Source: Alcaligenes parafaecalis
GTDB lineage: Bacteria > Pseudomonadota > Gammaproteobacteria > Burkholderiales > Burkholderiaceae_B
Assembly: GCF_026344135.1 (NCBI RefSeq)
Contig: NZ_JAPKNA010000001.1
Span: forward strand, 1,422,189-1,486,188
Direction of reading: 5' to 3'
DNA length: 64,000 bases
Below, in pieces: positions 1 to 8,104 of the stretch; the first letter of the stretch is position 1; every line of letters begins with the position of its first letter. Under the pieces are notes generated by a model. That model was not told where the DNA came from, did not search any database, and saw only the letters and a list, made by a program, of their open reading frames with translations. The translations under genes were made by a program, and so were the position numbers.

Positions 1-1
1 C

Positions 2-370
2 GGTCAAAGCCAACGCGCCCTGACCGTACTCGATGGCTTGCAGGCAGAAGGCGAAGCCCTGCCCCTGGTCTTGTGGGCCGTAGGCGAAGAAGTTCGTACC
101 TTGGCTCGCCTGTCGCAGGCGCGTCAGCAAGGACAGGATCTGTCCAACCTGTTTCGCCAGTACCGTATCTTCGGCCCGCGCGAAAAACTGGTACGCCAGG
201 CGCTGGACCGCATCCCACCTCAGAGCTGGCCCGCGTCGGTGCTACATGCCCACGATATAGACCGCCTGATCAAGGGTCTGCACCCCAACGGACGCCAGCA
301 GGACCCGTGGGAAGAAATGCGCCGCCTGACCATGCGTATCGCGGTCGCGACACAAGCACCTCGCCGCTAA
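2..370 (+). CDS. holA: DNA polymerase III subunit delta, C-terminal fragment
   Basis: The reading frame is open at the left edge of the window and ends with TAA at 368-370, so only about the last 122 residues are present. The visible part matches the C-terminal helical domain of HolA, which holds the clamp-loader subunit in the pentameric ring that loads the beta clamp. Supporting features are the LVLWAVGEEVRTL segment, the FRQYRIFGPREKLVRQAL helix and a final DIDRLIKGL...DPWEEMRRLTMRI helix, typical of delta subunits. It lies directly upstream of proA, a common betaproteobacterial order (lptE-holA-proA). The N-terminal AAA-like domains lie outside the window. Confidence 0.85.
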   Translation, partial: GQSQRALTVLDGLQAEGEALPLVLWAVGEEVRTLARLSQARQQGQDLSNLFRQYRIFGPREKLVRQALDRIPPQSWPASVLHAHDIDRLIKGLHPNGRQQDPWEEMRRLTMRIAVATQAPRR

Positions 371-437
371 GCGTCCGATACCCCTTAACTCTTAATTGTT
401 GCGATAATGCTCTCTTGAACCGGAGAGTTACACGGCT

Positions 438-1733
438 ATGAACGATATCACCCAGTCCTCTGTCGCCACCCAGGTCGGCGATCTGTCTTCCATGATGCAA
501 GATTTGGGCAAGCGTGCTCAGCTTGCCGCTCGTCGCATGCGCGCCGCTACTGGCAAAGCCAAGGCCGACGCCCTGCGCTATATGGCTGATGCCCTGATTG
601 AGCAAAAAGCCCAATTGCAAGCGGCCAACGAGCTGGACTTGCAAGCAGCGCGTGAACGCCAGATTGCCCCGGCCATGATCGAGCGTCTGGCTTTGTCAGA
701 CCGCGCCCTGGAAATCATGACCACAGGCTTGCGTCAAATTGCAGATATGGACGATCCGGTCGGCCAGATCGGTGCCTCGCGCACCCGCCCTAACGGCATG
801 CGTGTGGCCCAGATGCGCGTCCCTTTGGGTGTCATCGGCATCATTTACGAATCCCGCCCCAACGTCACCATTGACGCAGCGGCCCTGTGCCTGAAGTCCG
901 GTAACGCCACCATTTTGCGTGGCGGCAGCGAGGCATTTCACTCCAATCAGGCCTTGGCACAGATTATTTCCAGCAGCCTGGAAAAAGCAGGTTTGCCCAA
1001 GGACGCCGTGCAAGTGGTGCCCACCACGGACCGCGATGCTGTTGGTCTGCTGGTTACCATGAACGACTACGTGGACGTCATTGTCCCTCGTGGTGGCAAG
1101 AGCCTGATCCAACGTCTGAGCGCCGAAGCCACCGTGCCGCTGATCAAGCACCTGGATGGCAACTGCCATATCTATGTGGATGAGTTTGCCGATCTGGAAA
1201 AAGCCACACGCATCACCTTTAATGCCAAGACGTATCGTTACGGCATTTGCGGTGCCATGGAAACCTTGTTGGTTCATCGCAGCATTGCTCCCGCCTTTCT
1301 GCCTGAAATTACCCGCCAATTGCAAGAAAAAGGCGTGGAACTACGCGGTTGTGAGCAGACCCGTGCTCTAATCGCCAACGTGGCACCTGCAAGCGAGGAA
1401 GATTGGGAAACCGAATTTGCAGCGGCCATCCTGGCGATCCGCATTGTGGACTCCATGGAGCAAGCCATGGACCATATTGCCCAGTACAGTTCCGAGCACA
1501 CGGAATCCATCGTGACAGAAAACCTGAGCCTGGCCGAACGCTTCCAGCGTGAAGTGGACTCCAGCTCCGTCATGGTGAACCTGCCTACCTGTTTTGCTGA
1601 TGGCTTCGAGTACGGCCTGGGTGCAGAAATCGGTATTTCCACCAACCGTCTTCACGCCCGAGGCCCAGTGGGTCTGGAAGGTTTGACGACCTACAAATGG
1701 GTCTTGCATGGCAATGGCCAAATGCGTGGTTAA
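438..1733 (+). CDS. proA: Gamma-glutamyl phosphate reductase (glutamate-5-semialdehyde dehydrogenase)
   Basis: This is the second enzyme of proline synthesis. It reduces gamma-glutamyl phosphate with NADPH to glutamate semialdehyde in the cytoplasm. The 431-residue length is normal. An aldehyde-dehydrogenase fold is visible, with the family segment IIYESRPNVT (about residue 136) and the nucleophile Cys271 in GICGAMETLL. The ATG at 438 is preceded by CGGAGAG at suitable spacing. It follows holA after 67 bp and stops 3 bp before the next gene, so a short operon with the HemJ-like gene is likely. proB is not in the window. Confidence 0.97.
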   Translation: MNDITQSSVATQVGDLSSMMQDLGKRAQLAARRMRAATGKAKADALRYMADALIEQKAQLQAANELDLQAARERQIAPAMIERLALSDRALEIMTTGLRQIADMDDPVGQIGASRTRPNGMRVAQMRVPLGVIGIIYESRPNVTIDAAALCLKSGNATILRGGSEAFHSNQALAQIISSSLEKAGLPKDAVQVVPTTDRDAVGLLVTMNDYVDVIVPRGGKSLIQRLSAEATVPLIKHLDGNCHIYVDEFADLEKATRITFNAKTYRYGICGAMETLLVHRSIAPAFLPEITRQLQEKGVELRGCEQTRALIANVAPASEEDWETEFAAAILAIRIVDSMEQAMDHIAQYSSEHTESIVTENLSLAERFQREVDSSSVMVNLPTCFADGFEYGLGAEIGISTNRLHARGPVGLEGLTTYKWVLHGNGQMRG

Positions 1734-1736
1734 ATC

Positions 1737-2153
1737 ATGCTTTGGCTAAAAACATTTCACATCTTGTTTGTGACCTCCTGGTTTGCGGGGCTGTTCTACC
1801 TGCCTCGCATCTATGTGAATCTAGCCCAGGAGCAAGATGCCAAGACCTATGAAACGCTCTTGGGCATGGCCCGGCGCCTGTATCGCTTTATGGCCCCTTT
1901 GGCCATTTTGACTTTGCTGACAGGCCTGGGATTGTTTTTGTATTACGGCATAGGCAAAGGACAGGGTTGGATGCACGCCAAACTGACCCTGGTTTTGATC
2001 CTGTTTGCCTTTCACGGTGTGTGCGGACGCTATCTGCGGCAGTTCCAGCAAGGGCAACAAAGCCGCTCACACGTATTCTTCCGCTGGTTCAATGAAATTC
2101 CGGTCATCGTTCTGCTGCTGGTCCTCATCCTGGTGGTTATAAAACCCTTCTAA
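1737..2153 (+). CDS. HemJ/CopD-like four-helix membrane protein
   Basis: This 138-residue integral membrane protein has four predicted membrane segments (about residues 4-24, 55-75, 80-100 and 117-137). It resembles the UPF0093/HemJ family, whose members oxidise protoporphyrinogen IX to protoporphyrin IX in bacteria lacking HemG or HemY. His8 in KTFHILFVTSWFAGLFYLPR sits where HemJ proteins carry a conserved heme-ligand histidine. The gene starts 3 bp after the proA stop and ends 10 bp before the methyltransferase, so translational coupling is likely. The family assignment is good. The protoporphyrinogen oxidase activity is inferred from the family, and no heme genes are adjacent. Confidence 0.8.
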   Translation: MLWLKTFHILFVTSWFAGLFYLPRIYVNLAQEQDAKTYETLLGMARRLYRFMAPLAILTLLTGLGLFLYYGIGKGQGWMHAKLTLVLILFAFHGVCGRYLRQFQQGQQSRSHVFFRWFNEIPVIVLLLVLILVVIKPF

Positions 2154-2163
2154 TACCTAATTC

Positions 2164-5088
2164 ATGTCAGACCAATCTGAACGCAAGACCCTAAGCCTGG
2201 CTACAGGCCCTAAAAAGAAATCCAGCAATGCGGAACCCCGCGTGCGCTCGGGTGCGCGCGCACGTGCGGCCAGCCTGCAGCAAGACCGCCAAGGCGGCCC
2301 AAAACGCGAATCCCGCCCCTACGCAGAAAAGCGTGACCAGGACCGCCGTGAGCGTCCCGCATTCGACCGCAACCGCGAAGGCGGTCGTCCTCAATCGGGC
2401 GAGCGTCGTGAGTTCTCCGGTGAACGCCGTGAACGTCCAGCGTTTGACCGCAATCGCGAAGGCCGCCCTCAAGGCGACCGTCCAGCGTTCTCCGGTGAGC
2501 GCCGTGAACGTCCAGCGTTTGACCGCAATCGCGAAGGCCGCCCTCAAGGCGACCGTCCAGCGTTCTCCGGTGAGCGCCGTGAACGCCCAGCATTTGACCG
2601 CAATCGCGAAGGCCGCCCTCAAGGCGACCGTCCAGCGTTCTCCGGCGAGCGTCGCGAACGTCCGGCATTCGACCGCAACCGCGAAGGCCGCCCTCAAGGC
2701 GACCGTCCAGCGTTCTCCGGTGAGCGTCGCGAACGTCCGGCATTCGACCGCAATCGTGAAGGCCGCCCTCAAGGCGATCGTCCAGCGTTCTCCAGCGAGC
2801 GTCGCGAACGCCCCGCATTCGACCGCAACCGCGAAGGCCGCCCTCAAGGCGACCGTCCAGCGTTCTCCGGCGAGCGCCGTGAACGTCCCGCATTCGACCG
2901 CAACCGCGAAGGCCGCCCTCAAGGCGACCGTCCTGCATTCTCCGGTGAGCGTCGCGAACGTCCCGCATTCGACCGCAACCGTGAAGGCGGCCGTCCACAA
3001 TCGGGCGAACGTCGTGAATTCTCCGGTGAACGTCGTGAGCGTCCCGCATTCGACCGCAACCGTGAAGGCGGCCGTCCGCAATCCGGCGAGCGTCGCGAAT
3101 TCTCTGGTGAACGTCGTGAGCGTCCCGCATTCGACCGCAATCGTGAAGGCGGCCGTCCACAATCGGGCGAACGTCGTGAATTCTCCGGTGAACGTCGTGA
3201 GCGTCCTGCATTCGACCGCAACCGCGAAGGTGGCCGTCCGCAATCCGGCGAGCGTCGTGAGTTCTCCGGTGAACGTCGTGAGCGTCCCGCATTCGACCGC
3301 AATCGTGAAGGTGGCCGTCCACAATCCGGTGAGCGTCGCGAATTCTCCGGCGAACGCCGTGAGCGTCCCGCTTTCGACCGCAACCGTGAAGGTGGCCGTC
3401 CACAATCGGGCGAACGTCGCGAATTCTCCGGTGAGCGTCGCGAGCGTCCTGCATTCGACCGCAACCGCGAAGGCGGCCGCCCACAATCGGGCGAGCGTCG
3501 CGAATTCTCCGGCGAACGCCGTGAGCGTCCCGCTTTCGACCGCAACCGCGAAGGCGGCCGTCCGCAATCCGGCGACCGTCGCGAGTTCTCCAGCGAACGC
3601 CGTGAGCGCCCTAGCTTTGATCGCAACCGCGACAGCCGCCCTCAAACCGGAGAACGCCGTAATTTCTCTGGTGAGCGACGCGAACGCCCTGCGTTCAAAG
3701 GTGACAGCGAATCTTCGGACCGTACCCCTGCCGGAAAAATGCCTAGTGGCTTGTTCAAGCCCGCCGGTGACTCGGATGCATTTCCGCAATACGTGTCTCC
3801 TATCCAGCGTGTAGACAGTCCCCAGGCCCCCAAGCCTGGGCAGCGCCTGCCCGACAGCACGATCGAGGAAAACGAGCGTGTTCAGGTCAAGGCCTTGCAA
3901 GGCGAGCGCTACCGTCTGTTTGCTCCCTGCCCTCAAGGGCTGGAGGAAGCACTGTCTTTGGAACTGCAAGCTCTGGGTTACGAAAACGTGCAAACAGGCC
4001 GTGCTGGCTGCCACTTTGACGCAGACTGGATCGGCGTCATGCGTGCCAACCTGTCCTCGCGACTGGCCACACGCATTTTGCTGGAAGTCTCACACGCACC
4101 AGTGACCAACGAAGAAGACATTCTGGCCCTGGCCCGTGTCACTCCGTGGGAACGCTGGTTTGGCCCTGAGCAAACACTGCGTGTCGATACATCGGCCGTA
4201 CGCAGCCCGATGCAAAGCCTGCAGTACTGCAATCTGCGTGCCAAAGACGGGATTTGTGATCGCCTGCGCGATCTGGAAGGCGCTCGTCCTTCTATCGATA
4301 CCGTGCGCCCTGACGCCAAAGTCCATCTGTTCCTGGACGAGACCAGTGCTACCTTCTATCTGGACACCAGTGGCGAGTCTCTGTTCAAGCGCGGCTGGCG
4401 TCACGACAAGGGCGATGCGCCTTTGCGTGAAAACCTGGCGGCTGGCCTGCTGGCCCTGTCCGGCTGGGACCCGACCAAGCCTTTGATCGATCCTTTCTGC
4501 GGTAGCGGCACCATTCTGATCGAAGCGGCCTGGATGGCACTGGGAGCTCCTCCCGGTATCTGGCGTCCATTTCACTTTGAGCGCCTGCGCTGCCACGATC
4601 AGCGTTTGTGGCGCGATATCAAAGACGAAGCGCGTTCATTGATCGCCCCACGTCTGGATACACCTCTGATCGGTTACGACATCAACCCCGCCGTTCTGGA
4701 TGCCGCTCGTTCCAACCTGGAGCGCTCGCACCTGACGCTGGAGACGATTCGTTTTGAGCAAGGCGACGCGCTGAAGATTCGCCCCGAAACAGAAGCGGGC
4801 TGGATTGTGACCAACCCGCCCTACGGCGAGCGTCTGGAACATCAGGACGAGGACTTCTGGCCAAGCTGGGCCAGCAACCTCAAGCAAAACTTCGCCAACT
4901 GGAGTGTGAATATGATCAGCAGCGATCTGGAGCTGCCACGTCATATGCGCCTCAAGCCCAAGCGTCGTTTCCCGCTGTACAACGGTGCGCTGGATTGCCG
5001 CCTGTTCTGCTTTGACATGGTTCCAGCCAGTTATCGCAATAACGAAGCGGCCCCGGACGCCAGCGAAGACGCTACCAGCGCCGAATAA
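2164..5088 (+). CDS. THUMP-domain class I SAM-dependent RNA methyltransferase with long repetitive N-terminal arm
   Basis: The C-terminal half (about residues 580-974) is an RlmL/YcbY-N-like rRNA guanine-N2 methyltransferase. A THUMP region covers about 581-745, the SAM-binding motif DPFCGSGT is at 776-783 and the catalytic NPPYGERL is at 884-891. These are hallmarks of enzymes that methylate 23S rRNA. The N-terminal 500 residues are unlike the catalytic part. After a Lys/Arg-rich leader, residues 60-503 are 17 tandem copies of an ERRERPAFDRN-based unit, giving a very charged, probably disordered arm. At 974 residues the protein is more than twice the length of the catalytic core. The start is the ATG 10 bp after the HemJ-like gene. 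The exact target nucleotide cannot be read from sequence. Confidence 0.9.
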   Translation: MSDQSERKTLSLATGPKKKSSNAEPRVRSGARARAASLQQDRQGGPKRESRPYAEKRDQDRRERPAFDRNREGGRPQSGERREFSGERRERPAFDRNREGRPQGDRPAFSGERRERPAFDRNREGRPQGDRPAFSGERRERPAFDRNREGRPQGDRPAFSGERRERPAFDRNREGRPQGDRPAFSGERRERPAFDRNREGRPQGDRPAFSSERRERPAFDRNREGRPQGDRPAFSGERRERPAFDRNREGRPQGDRPAFSGERRERPAFDRNREGGRPQSGERREFSGERRERPAFDRNREGGRPQSGERREFSGERRERPAFDRNREGGRPQSGERREFSGERRERPAFDRNREGGRPQSGERREFSGERRERPAFDRNREGGRPQSGERREFSGERRERPAFDRNREGGRPQSGERREFSGERRERPAFDRNREGGRPQSGERREFSGERRERPAFDRNREGGRPQSGDRREFSSERRERPSFDRNRDSRPQTGERRNFSGERRERPAFKGDSESSDRTPAGKMPSGLFKPAGDSDAFPQYVSPIQRVDSPQAPKPGQRLPDSTIEENERVQVKALQGERYRLFAPCPQGLEEALSLELQALGYENVQTGRAGCHFDADWIGVMRANLSSRLATRILLEVSHAPVTNEEDILALARVTPWERWFGPEQTLRVDTSAVRSPMQSLQYCNLRAKDGICDRLRDLEGARPSIDTVRPDAKVHLFLDETSATFYLDTSGESLFKRGWRHDKGDAPLRENLAAGLLALSGWDPTKPLIDPFCGSGTILIEAAWMALGAPPGIWRPFHFERLRCHDQRLWRDIKDEARSLIAPRLDTPLIGYDINPAVLDAARSNLERSHLTLETIRFEQGDALKIRPETEAGWIVTNPPYGERLEHQDEDFWPSWASNLKQNFANWSVNMISSDLELPRHMRLKPKRRFPLYNGALDCRLFCFDMVPASYRNNEAAPDASEDATSAE
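2341..3672 (+). repeat. Tandem coding repeat, 17 units of 75-81 bp
   Basis: This is an in-frame tandem array inside the methyltransferase gene. It begins with one 81-bp unit (27 residues, type B), followed by seven 75-bp units (25 residues, type A: ERRERPAFDRN-REGRPQGDRPAFSG). Next come eight 81-bp type B units (ERRERPAFDRN-REGGRPQSGERREFSG) and one degenerate 78-bp unit, and the array fades out in a partial copy. Both unit lengths are multiples of three, so copy-number changes keep the frame. Copies differ mainly at third codon positions, which points to both slippage or recombination and purifying selection on the peptide. Long shadow frames on the other strand arise from this repetition. 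Confidence 0.97.
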
Positions 5089-5114
5089 GCGTTAAACAGT
5101 CTTGCGCATGCCCA

Positions 5115-5155
5115 CAAGGGCCAAGTCCATCTCAATGGCTTGGCCCTTGTTTATT
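5115..5155 (+). terminator. Rho-independent terminator after the methyltransferase gene
   Basis: An 11-bp perfect stem (CAAGGGCCAAG at 5115-5125, CTTGGCCCTTG at 5139-5149) continues with CCAT/ATGG across a one-base bulge. It is followed by a short T-rich tract (TTTATT). It closes the holA-to-methyltransferase block. Confidence 0.8.
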
Positions 5156-5238
5156 GGGATAGGCACCCCATATAAGCAGCATTCCGTTAGGCAGCGATAT
5201 ACGCGATAATGGAAGTCTTCCCTGTCTCAAGACGCACA

Positions 5239-5757
5239 ATGACACCCTCTTTCACTACTCCTGGCCGCTGGCGACGCTTTGCCTGCATGATGTACGAATC
5301 CATCCTGCTGTTCGGCGTTATTTTTACCACCGGCTATCTGTTTGATACCTTGACCCAAAGCCGTAGCGGCCTGGATCTGCGTCATGTGCGTCAGGTCGTT
5401 CTGTTTATTGCGCTGGGGATTTATTTTGTGCTGTGCTGGCGTAAAGTCGGCCAGACCTTGCCCATGAAGACCTGGCACATGCGTCTGGTTAATGAGCAAG
5501 GCCAGATTCCTGCCCTGCGCACCTTGCTGCTGCGTTATATTTTGCTATGGCCCTTGCCCTTGATGGGTGCCTTGCTGGTTCAGCTTCTGTCTGGCTACAC
5601 AGGCTATGCGTCCACGGACCTTCTTATCGTGTTTACGCCTTTTCTGAACTTTATCTGGACCTGGTTCGACAAAGACCAGCAGTTCCTGCACGACCGTCTT
5701 AGCAAGACTCGTCTGATCGATGCACGCCCTACTCGTGTTACGTCGGCAGCCACCTGA
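5239..5757 (+). CDS. RDD family membrane protein
   Basis: This small integral membrane protein of the RDD family has unknown transported substrate. From the chosen ATG it has about 172 residues: an N-terminal RWRRFACMMYE segment carrying the family arginine, a membrane helix (LLFGVIFTTGYLF), a second helix (VVLFIALGIYFVLCW), a KTWHMRLV segment and two more hydrophobic segments. The C-terminus has FDKDQQFLHDRLSKTRLI, the conserved H-D-R-L-S-T-like end of RDD proteins. An earlier in-frame ATG at 5209 is possible. It was not chosen because it sits in a GATAAT promoter-like sequence and homologous families start near MTP..RRWRRFA. Neither start has a convincing ribosome binding site. Confidence 0.85.
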   Translation: MTPSFTTPGRWRRFACMMYESILLFGVIFTTGYLFDTLTQSRSGLDLRHVRQVVLFIALGIYFVLCWRKVGQTLPMKTWHMRLVNEQGQIPALRTLLLRYILLWPLPLMGALLVQLLSGYTGYASTDLLIVFTPFLNFIWTWFDKDQQFLHDRLSKTRLIDARPTRVTSAAT

Positions 5758-5800
5758 ACAGACACGCTGCCTCTTCATTTTTTAGTAGTACAACAAAGTC

Positions 5801-6712
5801 ATGACCGACATTTTAAAAAAATACCTGTTTGCCGACCAAAGCACACGAGCCCAGATGGTTCACCTGGAGCAAGCCTGGCAAATGGGGCTGGAACACCAGC
5901 ACTACCCAGCCTGCATCCGCGACTTGTTGGGCGAACTGGTTGCTGCCTCCGTGCTGCTGGCGGGCAACCTTAAATTTGACGGCTCCCTGATTCTGCAAAT
6001 TCAAGGCGATGGCCCCATCGCCTTGCTGGTCGTGGAATGCACATCGGACATGGATATACGCGCAACCGTTTCTCTGCGTGAAAACCATCCTGTGCCCCAA
6101 ACCGGCACACTTCAAACCCTGCTGAACCCACAAGGCCAAGGTCGCTTTACCGTGGTGTTGGCTCCACGCCAAAGTAGCAAGGACTTCCGCCCCTATCAGG
6201 GCGTGGTTCCACTAGAAGGCGAAACCGTGGCCGAAGTTCTGCAAACCTATATGCGCACCTCTGAGCAGCTAGACACCCATCTGTGGCTGGCCGCGGACGA
6301 GAACCGCTGCGCAGGCCTGCTGCTGCAACGCATCCCGCCACAAGGTGGTCACAATCTGGCGCAGAACCTGGATACCTGGGAACGTGCCTTGGCCCTGGGC
6401 TCCACCGTTCAAAGCCAGGAGCTGCTGCAACTGGATAGCGACACCCTGATTCACCGCCTGTTCTGGGAAGAAGACCTGCAAGTCTTTGAACCTCAGGCTG
6501 TGCGCTGGCATTGCCCCTGTTCCCGTCAACGAGTCAGCAATATGCTACGCATGCTGGGCCGGGAAGAAATTGAGCAAATGCTGACAGAGCAAGACACGGT
6601 CAATGTGTCCTGCAACTTCTGCGGCAAGCCTTATCAGTACGATGCCATTGACTGCGCCTCTCTTTTCGTCGACAAGGGCGATACCCAGCCCGGTGACGAC
6701 ACACTGCACTAA
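5801..6712 (+). CDS. hslO: Hsp33 redox-regulated holdase chaperone
   Basis: This cytoplasmic chaperone is switched on by oxidative unfolding. Its four zinc-ligand cysteines form disulfides under oxidant plus heat stress, releasing a flexible substrate-binding region. The 303-residue length fits the family. The cysteines are visible as C238-x-C240 (HCPCSRQRV) and C271-x2-C274 (CNFCGKPYQYD), matching the Hsp33 CxC...CxxC pattern. The N-terminal domain has LGELVAASVLLAGNLKFDGSL-like family sequence. It lies 43 bp downstream of the RDD gene and upstream of the TadE-like gene, and may be cotranscribed with RDD. Confidence 0.97.
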   Translation: MTDILKKYLFADQSTRAQMVHLEQAWQMGLEHQHYPACIRDLLGELVAASVLLAGNLKFDGSLILQIQGDGPIALLVVECTSDMDIRATVSLRENHPVPQTGTLQTLLNPQGQGRFTVVLAPRQSSKDFRPYQGVVPLEGETVAEVLQTYMRTSEQLDTHLWLAADENRCAGLLLQRIPPQGGHNLAQNLDTWERALALGSTVQSQELLQLDSDTLIHRLFWEEDLQVFEPQAVRWHCPCSRQRVSNMLRMLGREEIEQMLTEQDTVNVSCNFCGKPYQYDAIDCASLFVDKGDTQPGDDTLH

Positions 6713-6771
6713 GTCAATTAGCTAAGGGCAAATACGCGAGTACAAGCCCTTCTATCCGCCTGATCCGCACA

Positions 6772-6797
6772 CAGCCATGATGGAGACATCATGGCTG
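6772..6797 (+). promoter_or_regulatory. Perfect hairpin enclosing ribosome binding site and start codon
   Basis: CAGCCATGAT (6772-6781) pairs perfectly over 10 bp with ATCATGGCTG (6788-6797). The six-base loop GGAGAC holds the Shine-Dalgarno GGAG. The ATG start codon of the TadE-like gene (6791-6793) is inside the 3' arm. In an RNA this would hide the initiation codon while exposing the ribosome binding site, a layout compatible with translational or thermal control. The pairing is directly visible. The regulatory role is inference. Confidence 0.6.
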
Positions 6798-7624
6798 ATT
6801 TTTCTGGTACTCCCCATCTGCAATCTGGCTTGGCAGGCTCCCATATTCTGGGGGCTCTGCTGGCTATCCTCCTGCTGAGCTTTCTGGCGCTGGATGTGCT
6901 CACTCTGTACTCACTACGGGTACGCCTGCAGCACAGTTTGCTGCAGGCCGCCCGTCAGGCCAGCGTGCATCAGGCACGACCTGAAACCATCGCCCAGACA
7001 TTCAGCCAGGGCTTGGCTGCCGCCAAAGTGCCGCGCCACGATCAATGGCAAATACAGATTGTGTCGCCCTCCTCCCAGGCCTTTGCCTGGCATGGCAGGC
7101 CCTCGTCTCAGCACGAAGGACGGCCCGCCATTACCCAGGGCTGGCAAGCCTTGCAAGCCGAGCAGGCAGACCGCAACAGCCCCAGCATCTACCAGGCGAA
7201 CACGCTACATCTGTACCTGGTGTATGCCCATCAGGCTGGACCACTATCCTTGATGCGTTTGATGCCCCAGCTTCCGGCTAGCGTAGCGAATCCCCTGAAC
7301 TCTGCAGTCGTTTGGCTACGCCTGGAAATCAAGCACCCCATGCAGTCCGATGCCGTGCAATGGGATGATTTACCGGATGGCCGGGTGATCTATGCCCGGC
7401 AGACAGAAGATCAGGCTGCCCTGGCTGTCTCTCAAGCAGATTGGCCTGCTCCCCTGGACTCTCCGGACCTGCCTTCCCCAAGTGGAAACGACCCCCTTCC
7501 AACCTGGGATGGCAAGACACAAGAACCACAGGACGGCTTGGTGCCACCCAACCCCGCTGACACTGGTTCAGGTGAAGGAAATGGCACCCCAGACTCCTAT
7601 GCCCCTAATCCAGCCTGCTACTGA
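6791..7624 (+). CDS. Orphan TadE-like single-pass membrane/secreted protein
   Basis: This 277-residue protein has one N-terminal hydrophobic segment (about residues 19-41, ILGALLAILLLSFLALDVLTL). The helix after it (SLRVRLQHSLLQAARQASVHQ) has the pattern of TadE/TadG-like minor pilins, where a pilin-like helix is followed by AA-rich repeats. The mid region (about 70-215) has no motif I recognise. The last 60 residues are rich in Pro, Gly, Ser and Asp (LPSPSGNDPLP, PPNPADTGSGEG), suggesting a flexible exported tail. No tad, flp or secretion ATPase genes are nearby. The start is fixed by GGAG five bases before ATG. The function is unknown and the TadE link is tentative. Confidence 0.75.
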   Translation: MADFSGTPHLQSGLAGSHILGALLAILLLSFLALDVLTLYSLRVRLQHSLLQAARQASVHQARPETIAQTFSQGLAAAKVPRHDQWQIQIVSPSSQAFAWHGRPSSQHEGRPAITQGWQALQAEQADRNSPSIYQANTLHLYLVYAHQAGPLSLMRLMPQLPASVANPLNSAVVWLRLEIKHPMQSDAVQWDDLPDGRVIYARQTEDQAALAVSQADWPAPLDSPDLPSPSGNDPLPTWDGKTQEPQDGLVPPNPADTGSGEGNGTPDSYAPNPACY

Positions 7625-7753
7625 GGCCAAGTACTAGCCTCAGAAAACAACAGGCACGGACAAGCCTGGATAATTCATCCATCAATAAAAAGGGGGGAAA
7701 TCAGAAATGAACCGGCTAGCTTGCCGTTTCCATAGCGCCTTGCGCGCTACTTC

Positions 7754-8059
7754 TTAACGTGGACTGGCTGTGGTGGCAGCCGAACCACCGGGAGGCACAA
7801 TCTGCACGAAGATCTCGCCTTCACGCATCATGCCGAACTCGCTACGAGCGCGCTCTTCAACGGCGTGAGTCCCTGAACGCAAATCCTGAACTTCGGCCAG
7901 CAAGGCGTTGTTACGCGCCGTCAGGGCTTCATTGGTTTCTTTTTGCGCGACCAGCTTGGTCTGCATTTGCCGTACATCCAGCCAACCGCCTTTGCCCCAC
8001 CATAAAGCGTAATGGGTTACCAGGGTCAAACAGAGCAGGAGCAGGACGATAAGGCGCAT
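7754..8059 (-). CDS. ftsB: Cell division protein FtsB
   Basis: This small bitopic divisome protein forms the FtsQ-FtsB-FtsL complex and helps activate septal peptidoglycan synthesis. From the chosen ATG it has about 101 residues: a membrane helix at the very N-terminus (MRLIVLLLLCLTLVTHYALW), a GGW motif, a coiled coil (VRQMQTKLVAQKETNEALTARNNALLAEVQDL) and the conserved EERARSEFGMMREGEIFVQ. Upstream in-frame starts at 8095 (ATG) and 8098 (TTG) would add residues encoded by a strong hairpin and do not resemble the family. The eno-ftsB order is the classic one. Confidence 0.93.
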   Translation of the reverse strand: MRLIVLLLLCLTLVTHYALWWGKGGWLDVRQMQTKLVAQKETNEALTARNNALLAEVQDLRSGTHAVEERARSEFGMMREGEIFVQIVPPGGSAATTASPR

Positions 8060-8069
8060 GGTGGCGTAA

Positions 8070-8093
8070 GAACCGGGTCTCTCGACCCGGTTC
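8070..8093 (-). other. Perfect 10-bp hairpin between eno and ftsB
   Basis: GAACCGGGTC (8070-8079) and GACCCGGTTC (8084-8093) form a perfect stem with a TCTC loop. It lies 11 bp after the eno stop and 10 bp before the likely ftsB ATG. There is no T-tract after it on the minus strand, so it may be an mRNA processing or stabilising element or an attenuator rather than a full terminator. Confidence 0.6.
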
Positions 8094-8104
8094 ATCAAAC
8101 AGAA

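Noticed and set aside
2341..3672. Regular repeats that might suggest CRISPR or a VNTR-type noncoding array
   Set aside because: Units are directly adjacent without unique spacers, stay in frame and encode a consistent peptide, so this is a coding repeat.
2191..4014. Very long antisense and alternative-frame open frames across the repeat array
   Set aside because: They arise from repeated in-frame units without stops in other frames. They have no ribosome binding site and no family resemblance, and the plus-strand methyltransferase is clearly the gene.
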